From: Acidobacteriota bacterium
GTDB taxonomy: Bacteria > Acidobacteriota > Blastocatellia > Pyrinomonadales > Pyrinomonadaceae
Assembly: GCA_013813755.1 (NCBI GenBank)
Contig: JACCRD010000020.1
Span: forward strand, 1 to 9,423
Length of the DNA stretch: 9,423 bases
Direction: 5' to 3'
Positions 1 to 5,900 of the stretch are shown one piece after another. The translations under genes and the position numbers were made by a program. Position 1 is the first letter of the stretch; the number at the start of each line of letters is the position of its first letter. A model generated the notes under the pieces. It had not been told where the DNA came from. It made no database searches and saw only the letters and a list, made by a program, of their open reading frames with translations.

Positions 1-2280
1 ACGAATTACGAAGACGGCGAAGAAAGATATTTGAAGGTTTTAGAACTCGCAAAGGAATACGGCGCGGCAGTTGTCGTCGGCACGATTGACGAAGAAGGAA
101 TGGCGCGGACGGCGGAAGGAAAATTAAAAATCGCGCACCGAGCTTATAAACAAGCCGTCGAATTCGGTTTTGAAGGACACGATATTTTCTTTGACCCGCT
201 TGCGCTGCCAATTTCAACCGGAATCGAAGAAGACAGAAGAAACGCCGCCGAAACAATTGAATCAATCAAACAAATTAACCGAGAAATGCCGGAAGCGAAT
301 ATAATTCTCGGCGTGTCGAATGTTTCTTTCGGTTTAAATCCGGCGGCGCGTGTGGTTTTGAATTCTATTTTTCTGCACGAATGCGTCGAAGCAGGAATGA
401 ATTCGGCAATTGTCAACGCTTCAAAAATCTTACCTTTAAATCGTTTTAACGAACACGAGATAGAAGTCGCTTCGGATTTGATTTATGACCGGCGAAAATT
501 TGAAGGCGATGTTTGCACTTACGACCCGCTCGGCGAATTTACGACGATGTTTCAAGGCAAAACGGCGCAGTCAATGAAAGTTGACGTTTCCAATTTGTCA
601 ACGGAAGAAAAGCTCAAACATCACATTATTGACGGTGAAAAGATTGGTTTGGAAGATAATCTGAAATTAGCTTTGGAAAAATATCCAGCACTTGATATTG
701 TGAACAACATTTTGCTTGACGGAATGAAAGTCGTCGGCGATTTATTCGGCTCGGGGCAAATGCAGCTGCCGTTTGTGTTGCAGTCAGCCGAAGTAATGAA
801 AACGGCGGTCAAATTTCTCGAACCGTTTATGGATAAGGTCGAAGGCGAATCGAACAAAGGCGTGATGGTTCTAGCGACTGTTAAAGGCGATGTTCACGAC
901 ATCGGCAAAAATTTAGTTGATATTATTTTGACAAATAATGGTTATAAAGTTGTGAATTTAGGAATTAAACAGCCGGTTGACGATATTTTGAAAGCCTTTG
1001 AAGAAACAAAATGCGACGCGATTGGAATGAGTGGTCTGCTGGTCAAATCAACGCTCGTGATGCGCGATAATCTCGAAATTATGAACGAACGCGGCATTAA
1101 TGTTCCGGTTGTTTTAGGCGGCGCGGCTTTGAATCGCAGATACGTTGACGACGAATTAGTTCCGCTTTACAACGGCAAACTTTTTTACGCACGCGATGCT
1201 TTTGACGGTTTGCACGCGATGGATTTGCTTGCCGCAGGTGAACTCAAGTCCGAAGTTCAAAGTCCAAAATCCAAAGTCGCCGTTGCCGGAAATGGAGTAG
1301 CCAAAGATCAAAAACCGAAATCCGACGACCAATCCACAATTCAAACAGTCGAAGACGCGGAAGATTTAGTCGGCGAGGATGCAAAGCTTGGCAAACAAGC
1401 GGCGCGTGTTAAATCGAGAGTTTCCGGCAATACTACGCACACGACGAAATCAGATGTTTCGCCAAATGTCGAAATTCCAAACTCGCCGTTTTACGGCTCA
1501 AAAGTTGTTGAAGACGTTGATTTAGATGAAGTTTTTTCATTTATAAACGAAACCGCGCTTTTCAAAGGTCAATGGCAATACAAGCAGGGAAAATCATCAA
1601 AAGAAGATTACGCAAAACTGCTTGAAAAAACGGTTCGTCCGAAATTTGCTGAGATAAAAGAAAAAGCTAAAAAAGAAAAACTTTTGACACCGAAAGTCGT
1701 CTACGGTTATTTCCCTTGTCAATCCGAAGGAAACGATTTAATCATTTACGAAAACGACAAACAGATCGAGAAATTACGCTTCTCTTTTCCGCGACAACCG
1801 CTTGAGCAGCGCGGCGGCAAAAATCTCTGTCTGGCTGATTATTTTGCGGCAAAAGAGTCAGGCAAAATTGATGTCGTGCCGTTTCACCTCGTAACAATGG
1901 GACGACGCGCGAGCGAATACGCTGCCGAACTTTTCCAATCGCACCAATACACCGATTATCTTTTGTTTCACGGACTTTCAGTTGAATCTGCCGAAGCACT
2001 CGCGGAAATGTGGCACAAAAGGATTCGCTCCGAATTAGGTTTCGCACAAAACGACGCAACTGAACTCGCTAAACTTTTTCATCAAGGCTATCAAGGCTCG
2101 CGTTACAGCTTCGGCTATCCGGCGTGTCCGAATCTCGAAGATCAGACGAAGCTTTTTGAATTGCTTCAACCCGAACGCATTGATGTCGAGCTTTCGGAAG
2201 AATTCCAGCTTCACCCGGAACAATCAACATCGGCAATAATCATTCATCATCCAGAGGCGAAGTATTTTAATGTTGAATAG
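1..2280 (+). CDS. metH: Cobalamin-dependent methionine synthase, 5'-truncated by window edge
   Basis: Transfers a methyl group from methyltetrahydrofolate through methylcobalamin to homocysteine, in the cytoplasm. The frame is open from base 1, and the first in-frame residues (NYEDGEER) already belong to the pterin-binding domain, so the TTG at 31 is not the start; the homocysteine domain lies off the left edge. In fragment numbering, the pterin domain runs to about residue 180 (GVSNVSFGLNPAAR, GMNSAIVN). The helical cap is at about 200-285 (LPFVLQSAEVMKTAV). The B12 domain is at about 285-410, with the cobalt-ligand motif DVHDIGKN (His299, codon at 895-897) and GMSGLL. A long Lys/Ser/Asp-rich linker at about 415-500 contains heptamer repeats. 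The SAM-binding reactivation domain runs from about 505 to the end (RYSFGYPACP). All diagnostic motifs are intact, so the protein should work. A diverged second copy of its last 57 codons lies at 3973-4143, which suggests this 3' end was acquired. No terminator is visible after the stop. Confidence 0.95.
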   Translation, partial: TNYEDGEERYLKVLELAKEYGAAVVVGTIDEEGMARTAEGKLKIAHRAYKQAVEFGFEGHDIFFDPLALPISTGIEEDRRNAAETIESIKQINREMPEANIILGVSNVSFGLNPAARVVLNSIFLHECVEAGMNSAIVNASKILPLNRFNEHEIEVASDLIYDRRKFEGDVCTYDPLGEFTTMFQGKTAQSMKVDVSNLSTEEKLKHHIIDGEKIGLEDNLKLALEKYPALDIVNNILLDGMKVVGDLFGSGQMQLPFVLQSAEVMKTAVKFLEPFMDKVEGESNKGVMVLATVKGDVHDIGKNLVDIILTNNGYKVVNLGIKQPVDDILKAFEETKCDAIGMSGLLVKSTLVMRDNLEIMNERGINVPVVLGGAALNRRYVDDELVPLYNGKLFYARDAFDGLHAMDLLAAGELKSEVQSPKSKVAVAGNGVAKDQKPKSDDQSTIQTVEDAEDLVGEDAKLGKQAARVKSRVSGNTTHTTKSDVSPNVEIPNSPFYGSKVVEDVDLDEVFSFINETALFKGQWQYKQGKSSKEDYAKLLEKTVRPKFAEIKEKAKKEKLLTPKVVYGYFPCQSEGNDLIIYENDKQIEKLRFSFPRQPLEQRGGKNLCLADYFAAKESGKIDVVPFHLVTMGRRASEYAAELFQSHQYTDYLLFHGLSVESAEALAEMWHKRIRSELGFAQNDATELAKLFHQGYQGSRYSFGYPACPNLEDQTKLFELLQPERIDVELSEEFQLHPEQSTSAIIIHHPEAKYFNVE
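1246..1279 (+). repeat. Heptamer tandem repeats (AAGTCCA type) inside the metH linker
   Basis: Four consecutive 7-nt units of the form AAGTCCG, AAGTTCA, AAGTCCA, AAATCCA are followed by a partial fifth (AAGTCG). They encode a Lys/Ser/Pro-rich stretch (SEVQSPKSK) in the linker between the B12 and reactivation domains. A looser heptad-like patch follows at about 1310-1345. On the opposite strand the array reads as the TTTGGACTTTGGATTT type of low-complexity sequence familiar from dispersed heptamer repeats (compare cyanobacterial STRR elements). The repeats keep the metH frame. The heptad periodicity is seen directly; the mobile-repeat origin is inferred. Confidence 0.65.
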
Positions 2281-2286
2281 ATTTTT

Positions 2287-3288
2287 ATGAAAGATTACGT
2301 AGCATATTACCCTCAATTACCAATTGAAATAGTTTTGTTTTTTTCAGAACGTCCTAAAGATGGAACTTGGAAACCTAGGGCAGTCTTTGAGTTTTGCTCT
2401 TATTACAAAGAAAAATATAAAACAGATGCACTGCCTCAGCCCCGAATTGTTGCAACGATTTGTGAAAAATTTGTTGATGCAGGAAAGTTGACAATCCATT
2501 CACGGGCTGGCATCGACTCGACGGATAACAGATACTTTGCTTTTTTAAGAGATGAGTCGTTCCGTCAAGACCCATTTGCATTAGAATTTTTGAATTTTCA
2601 TTTAGGGTTCATTGCCTACGGTTTCTCGTATATTTATGAATACTACAAACCTTTTGTTTTACCTGTTTTGTTTGTTGATTCAGATGAAAATGAGTTTTTA
2701 GGAACATGCTTTCGCTATCAAAATTCCATAGTTTCAGCTAAACATTGTTTCGAAGGCGCAAAAAGGATTGCTATTCAGGGTATTGATAGTAAGGAACTTT
2801 CAAAAGCAAATTTCATTATTCACGAGAAAGATTTGATGGATTTAATCTATGTTGAAATTCCAAGCTTAGAATTATTACCGCCATTTAGTGGGAATGCTGA
2901 AATACTAGATGAGGTTATTACTCTTGGTTATTCTAAAATTGCTGGCTATCATAACTTCCTCTCAGCAGAAAAAGCAACTGTTTCATCAAGATTTACTGCA
3001 ACTGTTGGTCAAGTTGCGGCAAAAGCCGAGGATATATGGATTAGAGAGAATTTACTTCTAATAACGGCAAGAATTCAAGGGGGAAATAGCGGAGGTCCCG
3101 TAATAAATAATGAAGGCAGAATTATTGGTGTTTCTGTAAGTATGAGTAAAGGTGAAGGTAATTACGATGATTTAGGATATGGAACAGCTATACCAATTTC
3201 ATTTATTGATGAAGACATTATTAACAAAAAAGCCTGTAAACAATTTGATGCGAGTAAAATTGAATTTGTAGATTTTGACTATGAATAG
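2287..3288 (+). CDS. Trypsin-like serine protease with N-terminal helical/winged-helix-like domain, no signal peptide
   Basis: A 333-residue protein with a chymotrypsin-fold catalytic triad readable in order: His153 (SAKHCF), Asp185 (MDLIYVEI) and Ser268 in GGNSGGPV, followed by the usual GRIIGVS strand. The protease core covers about 125-325, with no PDZ domain as HtrA/DegP would have. The first 100 or so residues are a separate region (around PRIVATICEKFVDAGKLTI) that looks like a small winged-helix or adaptor domain; I do not recognise the family. There is no signal peptide or membrane segment, so it probably acts in the cytoplasm. The ATG lies 6 nt after the metH stop with no clear Shine-Dalgarno sequence. 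Base use is A/T-richer than the flanking genes, consistent with transfer. Such free-standing cytoplasmic proteases can be stress or conflict effectors in bacteria, but no partner gene is seen here. Confidence 0.85.
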   Translation: MKDYVAYYPQLPIEIVLFFSERPKDGTWKPRAVFEFCSYYKEKYKTDALPQPRIVATICEKFVDAGKLTIHSRAGIDSTDNRYFAFLRDESFRQDPFALEFLNFHLGFIAYGFSYIYEYYKPFVLPVLFVDSDENEFLGTCFRYQNSIVSAKHCFEGAKRIAIQGIDSKELSKANFIIHEKDLMDLIYVEIPSLELLPPFSGNAEILDEVITLGYSKIAGYHNFLSAEKATVSSRFTATVGQVAAKAEDIWIRENLLLITARIQGGNSGGPVINNEGRIIGVSVSMSKGEGNYDDLGYGTAIPISFIDEDIINKKACKQFDASKIEFVDFDYE

Positions 3289-3336
3289 CTTCCCCAAAAT
3301 TTCTTTTCACAATCCTATATTAGCAACATATTTTCT

Positions 3337-3411
3337 AACAAACGCGGCGGAAAACATTGCATTCGCGAAATGCGGATGACGGTTTATGATGTGATGGAAT
3401 TTTTTTACTAG
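3337..3411 (+). pseudogene. Truncated DUF433 (VapB-type antitoxin-like) remnant
   Basis: The frame reads NKRGGKHCIREMRMTVYDVM, then EFF and Tyr before a stop. This matches the core of DUF433 proteins, whose hallmark is GGKPCIRGxRxTVYDVLEYL. Everything after that helix is missing: the stop at 3409 coincides with the 3' end of the converging small gene. No credible start codon or N-terminus is visible upstream (3289-3336). DUF433 proteins are usually paired with PIN-like toxins, and no toxin is seen here. The match is from memory of the motif and short, hence moderate confidence. Confidence 0.55.
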
Positions 3412-3665
3412 ATAGTATTGGTGAGATTTATTTTACTTGAGGCTTGAAGCAAAGTCTTTTTTATAGTTTGCGGCAATTCGACGATATGAAAACGATTTGA
3501 GGCAAACGCATAATCGTCGCCGCTTTCGTCAACGACGCGGAGAAGATTTTCTTTTGCGGCTTCTTCGTCGGCGATGACGCGGTAAAGTTTTCCGACTTCG
3601 AGCGATGCCGGATAGCCTTTGTTGTTCAGGCAAACCGCAAATTGTATTTTTCCGTTTTTCTTCAT
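3408..3665 (-). CDS. Small conserved hypothetical protein (85 aa)
   Basis: Encodes a soluble protein with FAVCLNNKGYPASLEVGKLY, then a Glu/Ala-rich segment, RVVDESGDDY and FHIVELP. It resembles a family of roughly 75-90-residue hypothetical proteins found in cyanobacteria and other environmental bacteria; I know no function for it. The likely start is the ATG at 3665, directly after the GTG at 3668 that overlaps the stop of the upstream gene (TAGTGATG), which points to translational coupling. There is no signal peptide or membrane segment. The stop lies against the DUF433 remnant on the other strand. The beta-rich pattern with a conserved DESG(D/E)DY could be a small SH3-like barrel, but that is a guess. 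Confidence 0.7.
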   Translation of the reverse strand: MKKNGKIQFAVCLNNKGYPASLEVGKLYRVIADEEAAKENLLRVVDESGDDYAFASNRFHIVELPQTIKKTLLQASSKINLTNTI

Positions 3666-3667
3666 CA

Positions 3668-3904
3668 CTAATCTAAAAAAGGCAGCTTTAACTTAAATTC
3701 CCGTTTGCCGATGCCGTGCGCTTCATACCAATGCAGTTCGGCTAAACGTATTCTACCACTCGGCAAGCGAACTCGTGCAATGCCTTTTCGCTTGCGCCAT
3801 CTGGCTTTGCCGTAAAGTTTCCACAATCTTTTTCTGTCCCGAACTCCAAGACCGATTGCAAATGTTTCCGCATCTGTAATTTCGCCGACAATCTCAAAGT
3901 CCAT
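3668..3904 (-). CDS. Small basic conserved hypothetical protein (78 aa)
   Basis: Begins MDFEIVGEI and contains RKRLWKLYGKARWRKRKGIA, RLAELHWYEAHGIGK and a basic tail. This matches a recurrent family of about 75-80-residue proteins in cyanobacteria and environmental bacteria (typical tail EIHWYEAHGIGRKEFKIK), known to me only as hypothetical. It is strongly basic and soluble, so nucleic-acid binding is conceivable but unproven. It is the first gene of a two-gene minus-strand unit; its TAG overlaps the next gene's GTG. The ATG at 3904 fits the start seen in relatives, with only a weak upstream purine stretch. It lies inside the segment bounded by the two metH ends and may be cargo. Confidence 0.72.
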   Translation of the reverse strand: MDFEIVGEITDAETFAIGLGVRDRKRLWKLYGKARWRKRKGIARVRLPSGRIRLAELHWYEAHGIGKREFKLKLPFLD

Positions 3905-3972
3905 TGTCTCGATAGCTTGACAAAAACGATAGTAGATTTCAAGCTGAAAACTATTGAATTTTATATTATTAT

Positions 3973-4143
3973 TTTGGCTGTTTGGCGTGTCCGCGTCTAG
4001 AAGACCAGACGAAACTTTTCGAGCTGTTAAAACCCGAAAGAATCGAGGTCGAACTTTCCGAGGAATTTCAGCTTAACCCCGAGCAATCAACATCGGCGAT
4101 TATCGTTCATCACCCGCAGGCGAAGTATTTTAATATAGAGTAG
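3973..4143 (+). pseudogene. metH: Stranded, diverged 3' end of a second metH allele (57 codons)
   Basis: In frame it encodes FGCLACPRLEDQTKLFELLK and continues to HHPQAKYFNIE and a TAG, aligning without indels to 2110-2280 (offset 1863). My hand count gives 35 differences in 171 bases. Of 56 codons, 26 are identical, 21 changed silently and 9 changed the residue, so the two copies diverged mainly under purifying selection, as alleles of two functional genes. The conserved GYPACP reads GCLACP here, suggesting later decay. Homology stops abruptly upstream of 3973, where the sequence turns A/T-rich. There is no start codon of its own and no separate function is expected. Confidence 0.88.
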
Positions 4144-4188
4144 AAATCGAAAAATCTTCTTATCGTATAAATTGCGATAACGGTAAAA

Positions 4189-4818
4189 ATGAACAATCAA
4201 CAAGCCTACAATGTTTGGGCTGACAATTACGACGCAGTGAACAATAAAACGCGCGACCTCGAAGCGACTGCTTTGCGGGCGAGCGTTTTATTTCTTGAGC
4301 CGTTAGACGTTTTAGAAATCGGCTGCGGTACTGGAAAAAATACCGAATGGCTTGTTTCCAAAGCCAAAAATCTCGTCGCGGCTGATTTTTCGAAGGAAAT
4401 GTTGGCTAAAGCAAAGGGGAAAATAACGAATAAAAATGTTGAGTTCAGGCAGTTTGATTTACGAAATGAATGGAATTTTACTGTAAATCAATTTGATTTG
4501 GTAACCTGCAGTCTCGTGCTTGAACACATCGAAAAAATAGATTTTGTATTTGGACAGGCGAACAAAGTCTTGCGGGCAGGCGGACTTTTTTACATCGGCG
4601 AGCTGCATCCCTTTAAACAATATCAGGGCAGCAAAGCGCGTTTTGAGATTGATTCGGGCGTCTTTGAACTTGAATGTTTCGTGCATCACGTTTCCGAATT
4701 TTTCGCAGCGGCGAAAGCGAATAATTTTGAGTCAGTTGATTTGAGAGAATGGTTTGACGACAATGACGAATCGCAAATTCCGAGACTTCTTTCACTAATA
4801 TTCAGAACGAAAAAATAA
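4189..4818 (+). CDS. Class I SAM-dependent methyltransferase
   Basis: A 209-residue Rossmann-fold methyltransferase of the Methyltransf_11/25 type. Motif I is VLEIGCGTGKNTEW (about residues 41-54). The acidic residue after strand 2 is in AADFSKEML (about 64-72). Motif IV is FDLVTCSLVLEHI (about 103-115), and the post-motif is VLRAGGLFYIGELHP. It is cytoplasmic, with no membrane segment. The substrate cannot be read from the sequence; the family covers small molecules, quinones and proteins. The start follows YNVWADNYD, the usual N-terminal pattern of this family, which supports the ATG at 4189; the upstream Shine-Dalgarno sequence is weak. It begins 45 nt after the stop of the stranded metH end, so before the insertion it probably sat directly downstream of metH. 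Confidence 0.9.
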   Translation: MNNQQAYNVWADNYDAVNNKTRDLEATALRASVLFLEPLDVLEIGCGTGKNTEWLVSKAKNLVAADFSKEMLAKAKGKITNKNVEFRQFDLRNEWNFTVNQFDLVTCSLVLEHIEKIDFVFGQANKVLRAGGLFYIGELHPFKQYQGSKARFEIDSGVFELECFVHHVSEFFAAAKANNFESVDLREWFDDNDESQIPRLLSLIFRTKK

Positions 4819-4913
4819 TTAGCATTGTTTTTACAATCATTCGTTTTTGCCGAATGGAAAAGCTGGTTTCGCTGGAATTCGCAAAGTTGGCTTTTTCGTT
4901 GTAGAATTTTTTT

Positions 4914-5183
4914 ATGACAAACAAAAGCGAAGAATTAGCAGAAAGCAAAACGAATCATTTAAAGGAAAATCTCGAATCGGTCGGGCAAATCATTGTCGGC
5001 GAAATCGAAACCATCGGCGGAATTTTAACGGGCGACCCGGTAACGCGCGCCGAAGGCGAGTTTAATTTAGAGGTCGGCAAACTGCATCAAAAAAGCAATA
5101 AAAATTTAACCGCTATCGAAGATAACAAAGAAATTATTCGGGAAGAATCGAATGAATCCGGCGAAGTAAAAAGCGTCGAGTAA
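4914..5183 (+). CDS. Small acidic hydrophilic protein, weakly CsbD-like
   Basis: An 89-residue, highly charged soluble protein. The middle reads IETIGGILTGDPVTRAEGEF then NLEVGKLHQK, recalling the G-x-TGD-xx-xAEG-xx-xx-xGK layout of CsbD-type stress proteins; the match is weak and the family call is tentative. The C-terminal third is Glu/Asn/Ser-rich and probably disordered. No cysteine, signal peptide or membrane segment. The ATG at 4914 is preceded by a T-run without a clear Shine-Dalgarno sequence. The 95-nt gap before it (4819-4913) holds two short weak stems (4824-4837, 4838-4856) but no convincing terminator. It converges with the lipoprotein gene, with only 9 nt between the stops. Confidence 0.6.
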   Translation: MTNKSEELAESKTNHLKENLESVGQIIVGEIETIGGILTGDPVTRAEGEFNLEVGKLHQKSNKNLTAIEDNKEIIREESNESGEVKSVE

Positions 5184-5192
5184 TCTTTTTGA

Positions 5193-5696
5193 TTAATCTT
5201 TTTCGTCTTCTTCCGACTCTTCCTCGGATGAATTTAATTCTTTGAGGGAAAAGTAATTCAAATAATTAGAATCTGTTCCACTGGCAATTCTGATATAAGC
5301 TGGATTTGATTCGCTCGCTTGAACATCTTGCGTATATTTGTAGTTATTGGCTGAACTCGTTAGTTGAGCCTTACCGATGTCTATAACATCGCCATAACGC
5401 ACACGGTTTCCGTTTTCGCGCGCTTTTGCCGTAATAAACCGCACTTTTTGTTTTTCTTTATCAAAAGCTACAATCAAATGAGAGTAATGCGGGTCATTAT
5501 TTAATGTCCAAATTTCCTGTTGTTTTCTCTCCTCTCGGTCTATCTTTCCGATTTCTTGCAAGCGTTTAGTCGTATCTTCTTTGCTCATACCAATTTTAAT
5601 ACCTGAAATGTCTGAATTCGATTGAGTTTTTAATGAGTTGGAGCAACTGAAAGAAATCAAACACAACAATAACAAAGCCAGTAAATTTTTTAACAT
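5193..5696 (-). CDS. Putative lipoprotein of unknown function
   Basis: A 167-residue protein with an N-terminal hydrophobic stretch ending in ISFSC (Cys18), consistent with a type II signal peptide and lipid anchor, though the residue at -3 is Ser rather than the usual Leu/Val/Ile. After a short Ser/Asn linker, ISGIKIGMSKEDTTKRLQEI resembles the opening helix of SmpA/BamE-like domains (GMTKEQV), but the rest is not recognisable as BamE. The C-terminus is an acidic Glu/Asp/Ser tail. The start is supported by AAGGAAA just upstream of the ATG at 5696 and a TATAAT box 35 nt further up. It is transcribed alone, separated from the exported-protein gene by a strong terminator. Confidence 0.75.
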   Translation of the reverse strand: MLKNLLALLLLCLISFSCSNSLKTQSNSDISGIKIGMSKEDTTKRLQEIGKIDREERKQQEIWTLNNDPHYSHLIVAFDKEKQKVRFITAKARENGNRVRYGDVIDIGKAQLTSSANNYKYTQDVQASESNPAYIRIASGTDSNYLNYFSLKELNSSEEESEEDEKD

Positions 5697-5731
5697 AAAA
5701 TTTCCTTAGTCTTTTACTTCATTTTCAACGA

Positions 5732-5737
5732 ATTATA
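5732..5737 (-). promoter_or_regulatory. Perfect -10 box (TATAAT) upstream of the lipoprotein gene
   Basis: On the minus strand the sequence is TATAAT, 35 nt before the ATG at 5696, in an A/T-rich stretch just downstream of the terminator at 5781-5828. The -35 region at normal spacing is poor, so strength or regulation cannot be judged. Confidence 0.45.
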
Positions 5738-5780
5738 CTACTTTTTAATTTGAAAAGAATAACTCAATTTGGAATCTTTA

Positions 5781-5828
5781 AAAGAAAGCGACTCAGCAAG
5801 ACGAGATGAATGCTGAGTCGCTTTCTTT
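5781..5828 (-). terminator. Strong intrinsic terminator of the Asp-box protein gene, loop antisense to its own start codon
   Basis: An 18-bp perfect stem (5781-5798 with 5811-5828) encloses a 12-nt loop. In the minus-strand transcript it follows the stop at 5901 by about 70 nt and runs into a T-rich stretch (TTTCTTTT), as a Rho-independent terminator should. The stem is symmetric with T/A ends, so it may also work on the other strand. In the minus-strand RNA the loop reads UUCAUCUCGUCU. With the next stem base it is exactly complementary over 13 nt to AAGACGAGAUGAA, which contains the AUG of the same gene (8518-8530). Confidence 0.85.
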
Positions 5829-5850
5829 ATTGACTTCGATACATTTTTGT

Positions 5851-5876
5851 ACCGCGTAACACTTCCTCGGCGCGGT
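5851..5876 (-). other. Small hairpin in the 3' untranslated region
   Basis: ACCGCG (5851-5856) and CGCGGT (5871-5876) can pair around a 14-nt loop, between the stop of the Asp-box gene and its terminator. It could help define a stable 3' RNA fragment together with the terminator. Six base pairs is modest and may be chance. Confidence 0.3.
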
Positions 5877-5900
5877 CGAGTTACAAGTCAGTAAGTTGTA

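Larger units (their letters stand above)
2281..3972. other. Candidate acquired segment inserted at the 3' end of metH
   Basis: This segment lies between the intact metH stop and a second metH 3' end at 3973-4143. It holds a protease gene, a DUF433 remnant and two small minus-strand genes. The protease is visibly richer in A/T than metH, and the junction before 3973 is very A/T-rich. Both metH ends align with a constant offset of 1863 nt and no indels. No integrase, transposase, tRNA or terminal inverted repeat is visible, so the agent is unknown. Entry by homologous recombination of foreign DNA carrying a metH allele is as possible as a site-specific element. The duplication is seen directly; the insertion is inferred. 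Confidence 0.5.

Noticed and set aside
1156..1344. Minus-strand open frame with a GFWTLNFGL segment
   Set aside because: It is the reverse reading of the heptamer repeats within metH; such Phe/Trp/Leu-rich translations are artefacts of the repeat.
2287..3288. HtrA/DegP assignment for the protease
   Set aside because: No signal peptide and no PDZ domain; the extra domain is N-terminal and unrelated.
2281..3972. Integrase, transposase or terminal inverted repeats within the candidate acquired segment
   Set aside because: I looked on both strands and found none, so the segment is not called a named mobile element.
4824..4856. Terminator after the methyltransferase gene
   Set aside because: Two stems of only 5 and 6 bp with no T-run directly after the arms.
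4847..5065. 72-codon frame overlapping the small acidic protein
   Set aside because: Arg/Asn-rich out-of-frame reading of the 89-residue gene; the latter has the more natural protein composition.
5181..5206. Bidirectional terminator between the convergent genes at the TTGATTAATC region
   Set aside because: The palindrome is only 8 bp and A/T-rich; a stable hairpin is unlikely.
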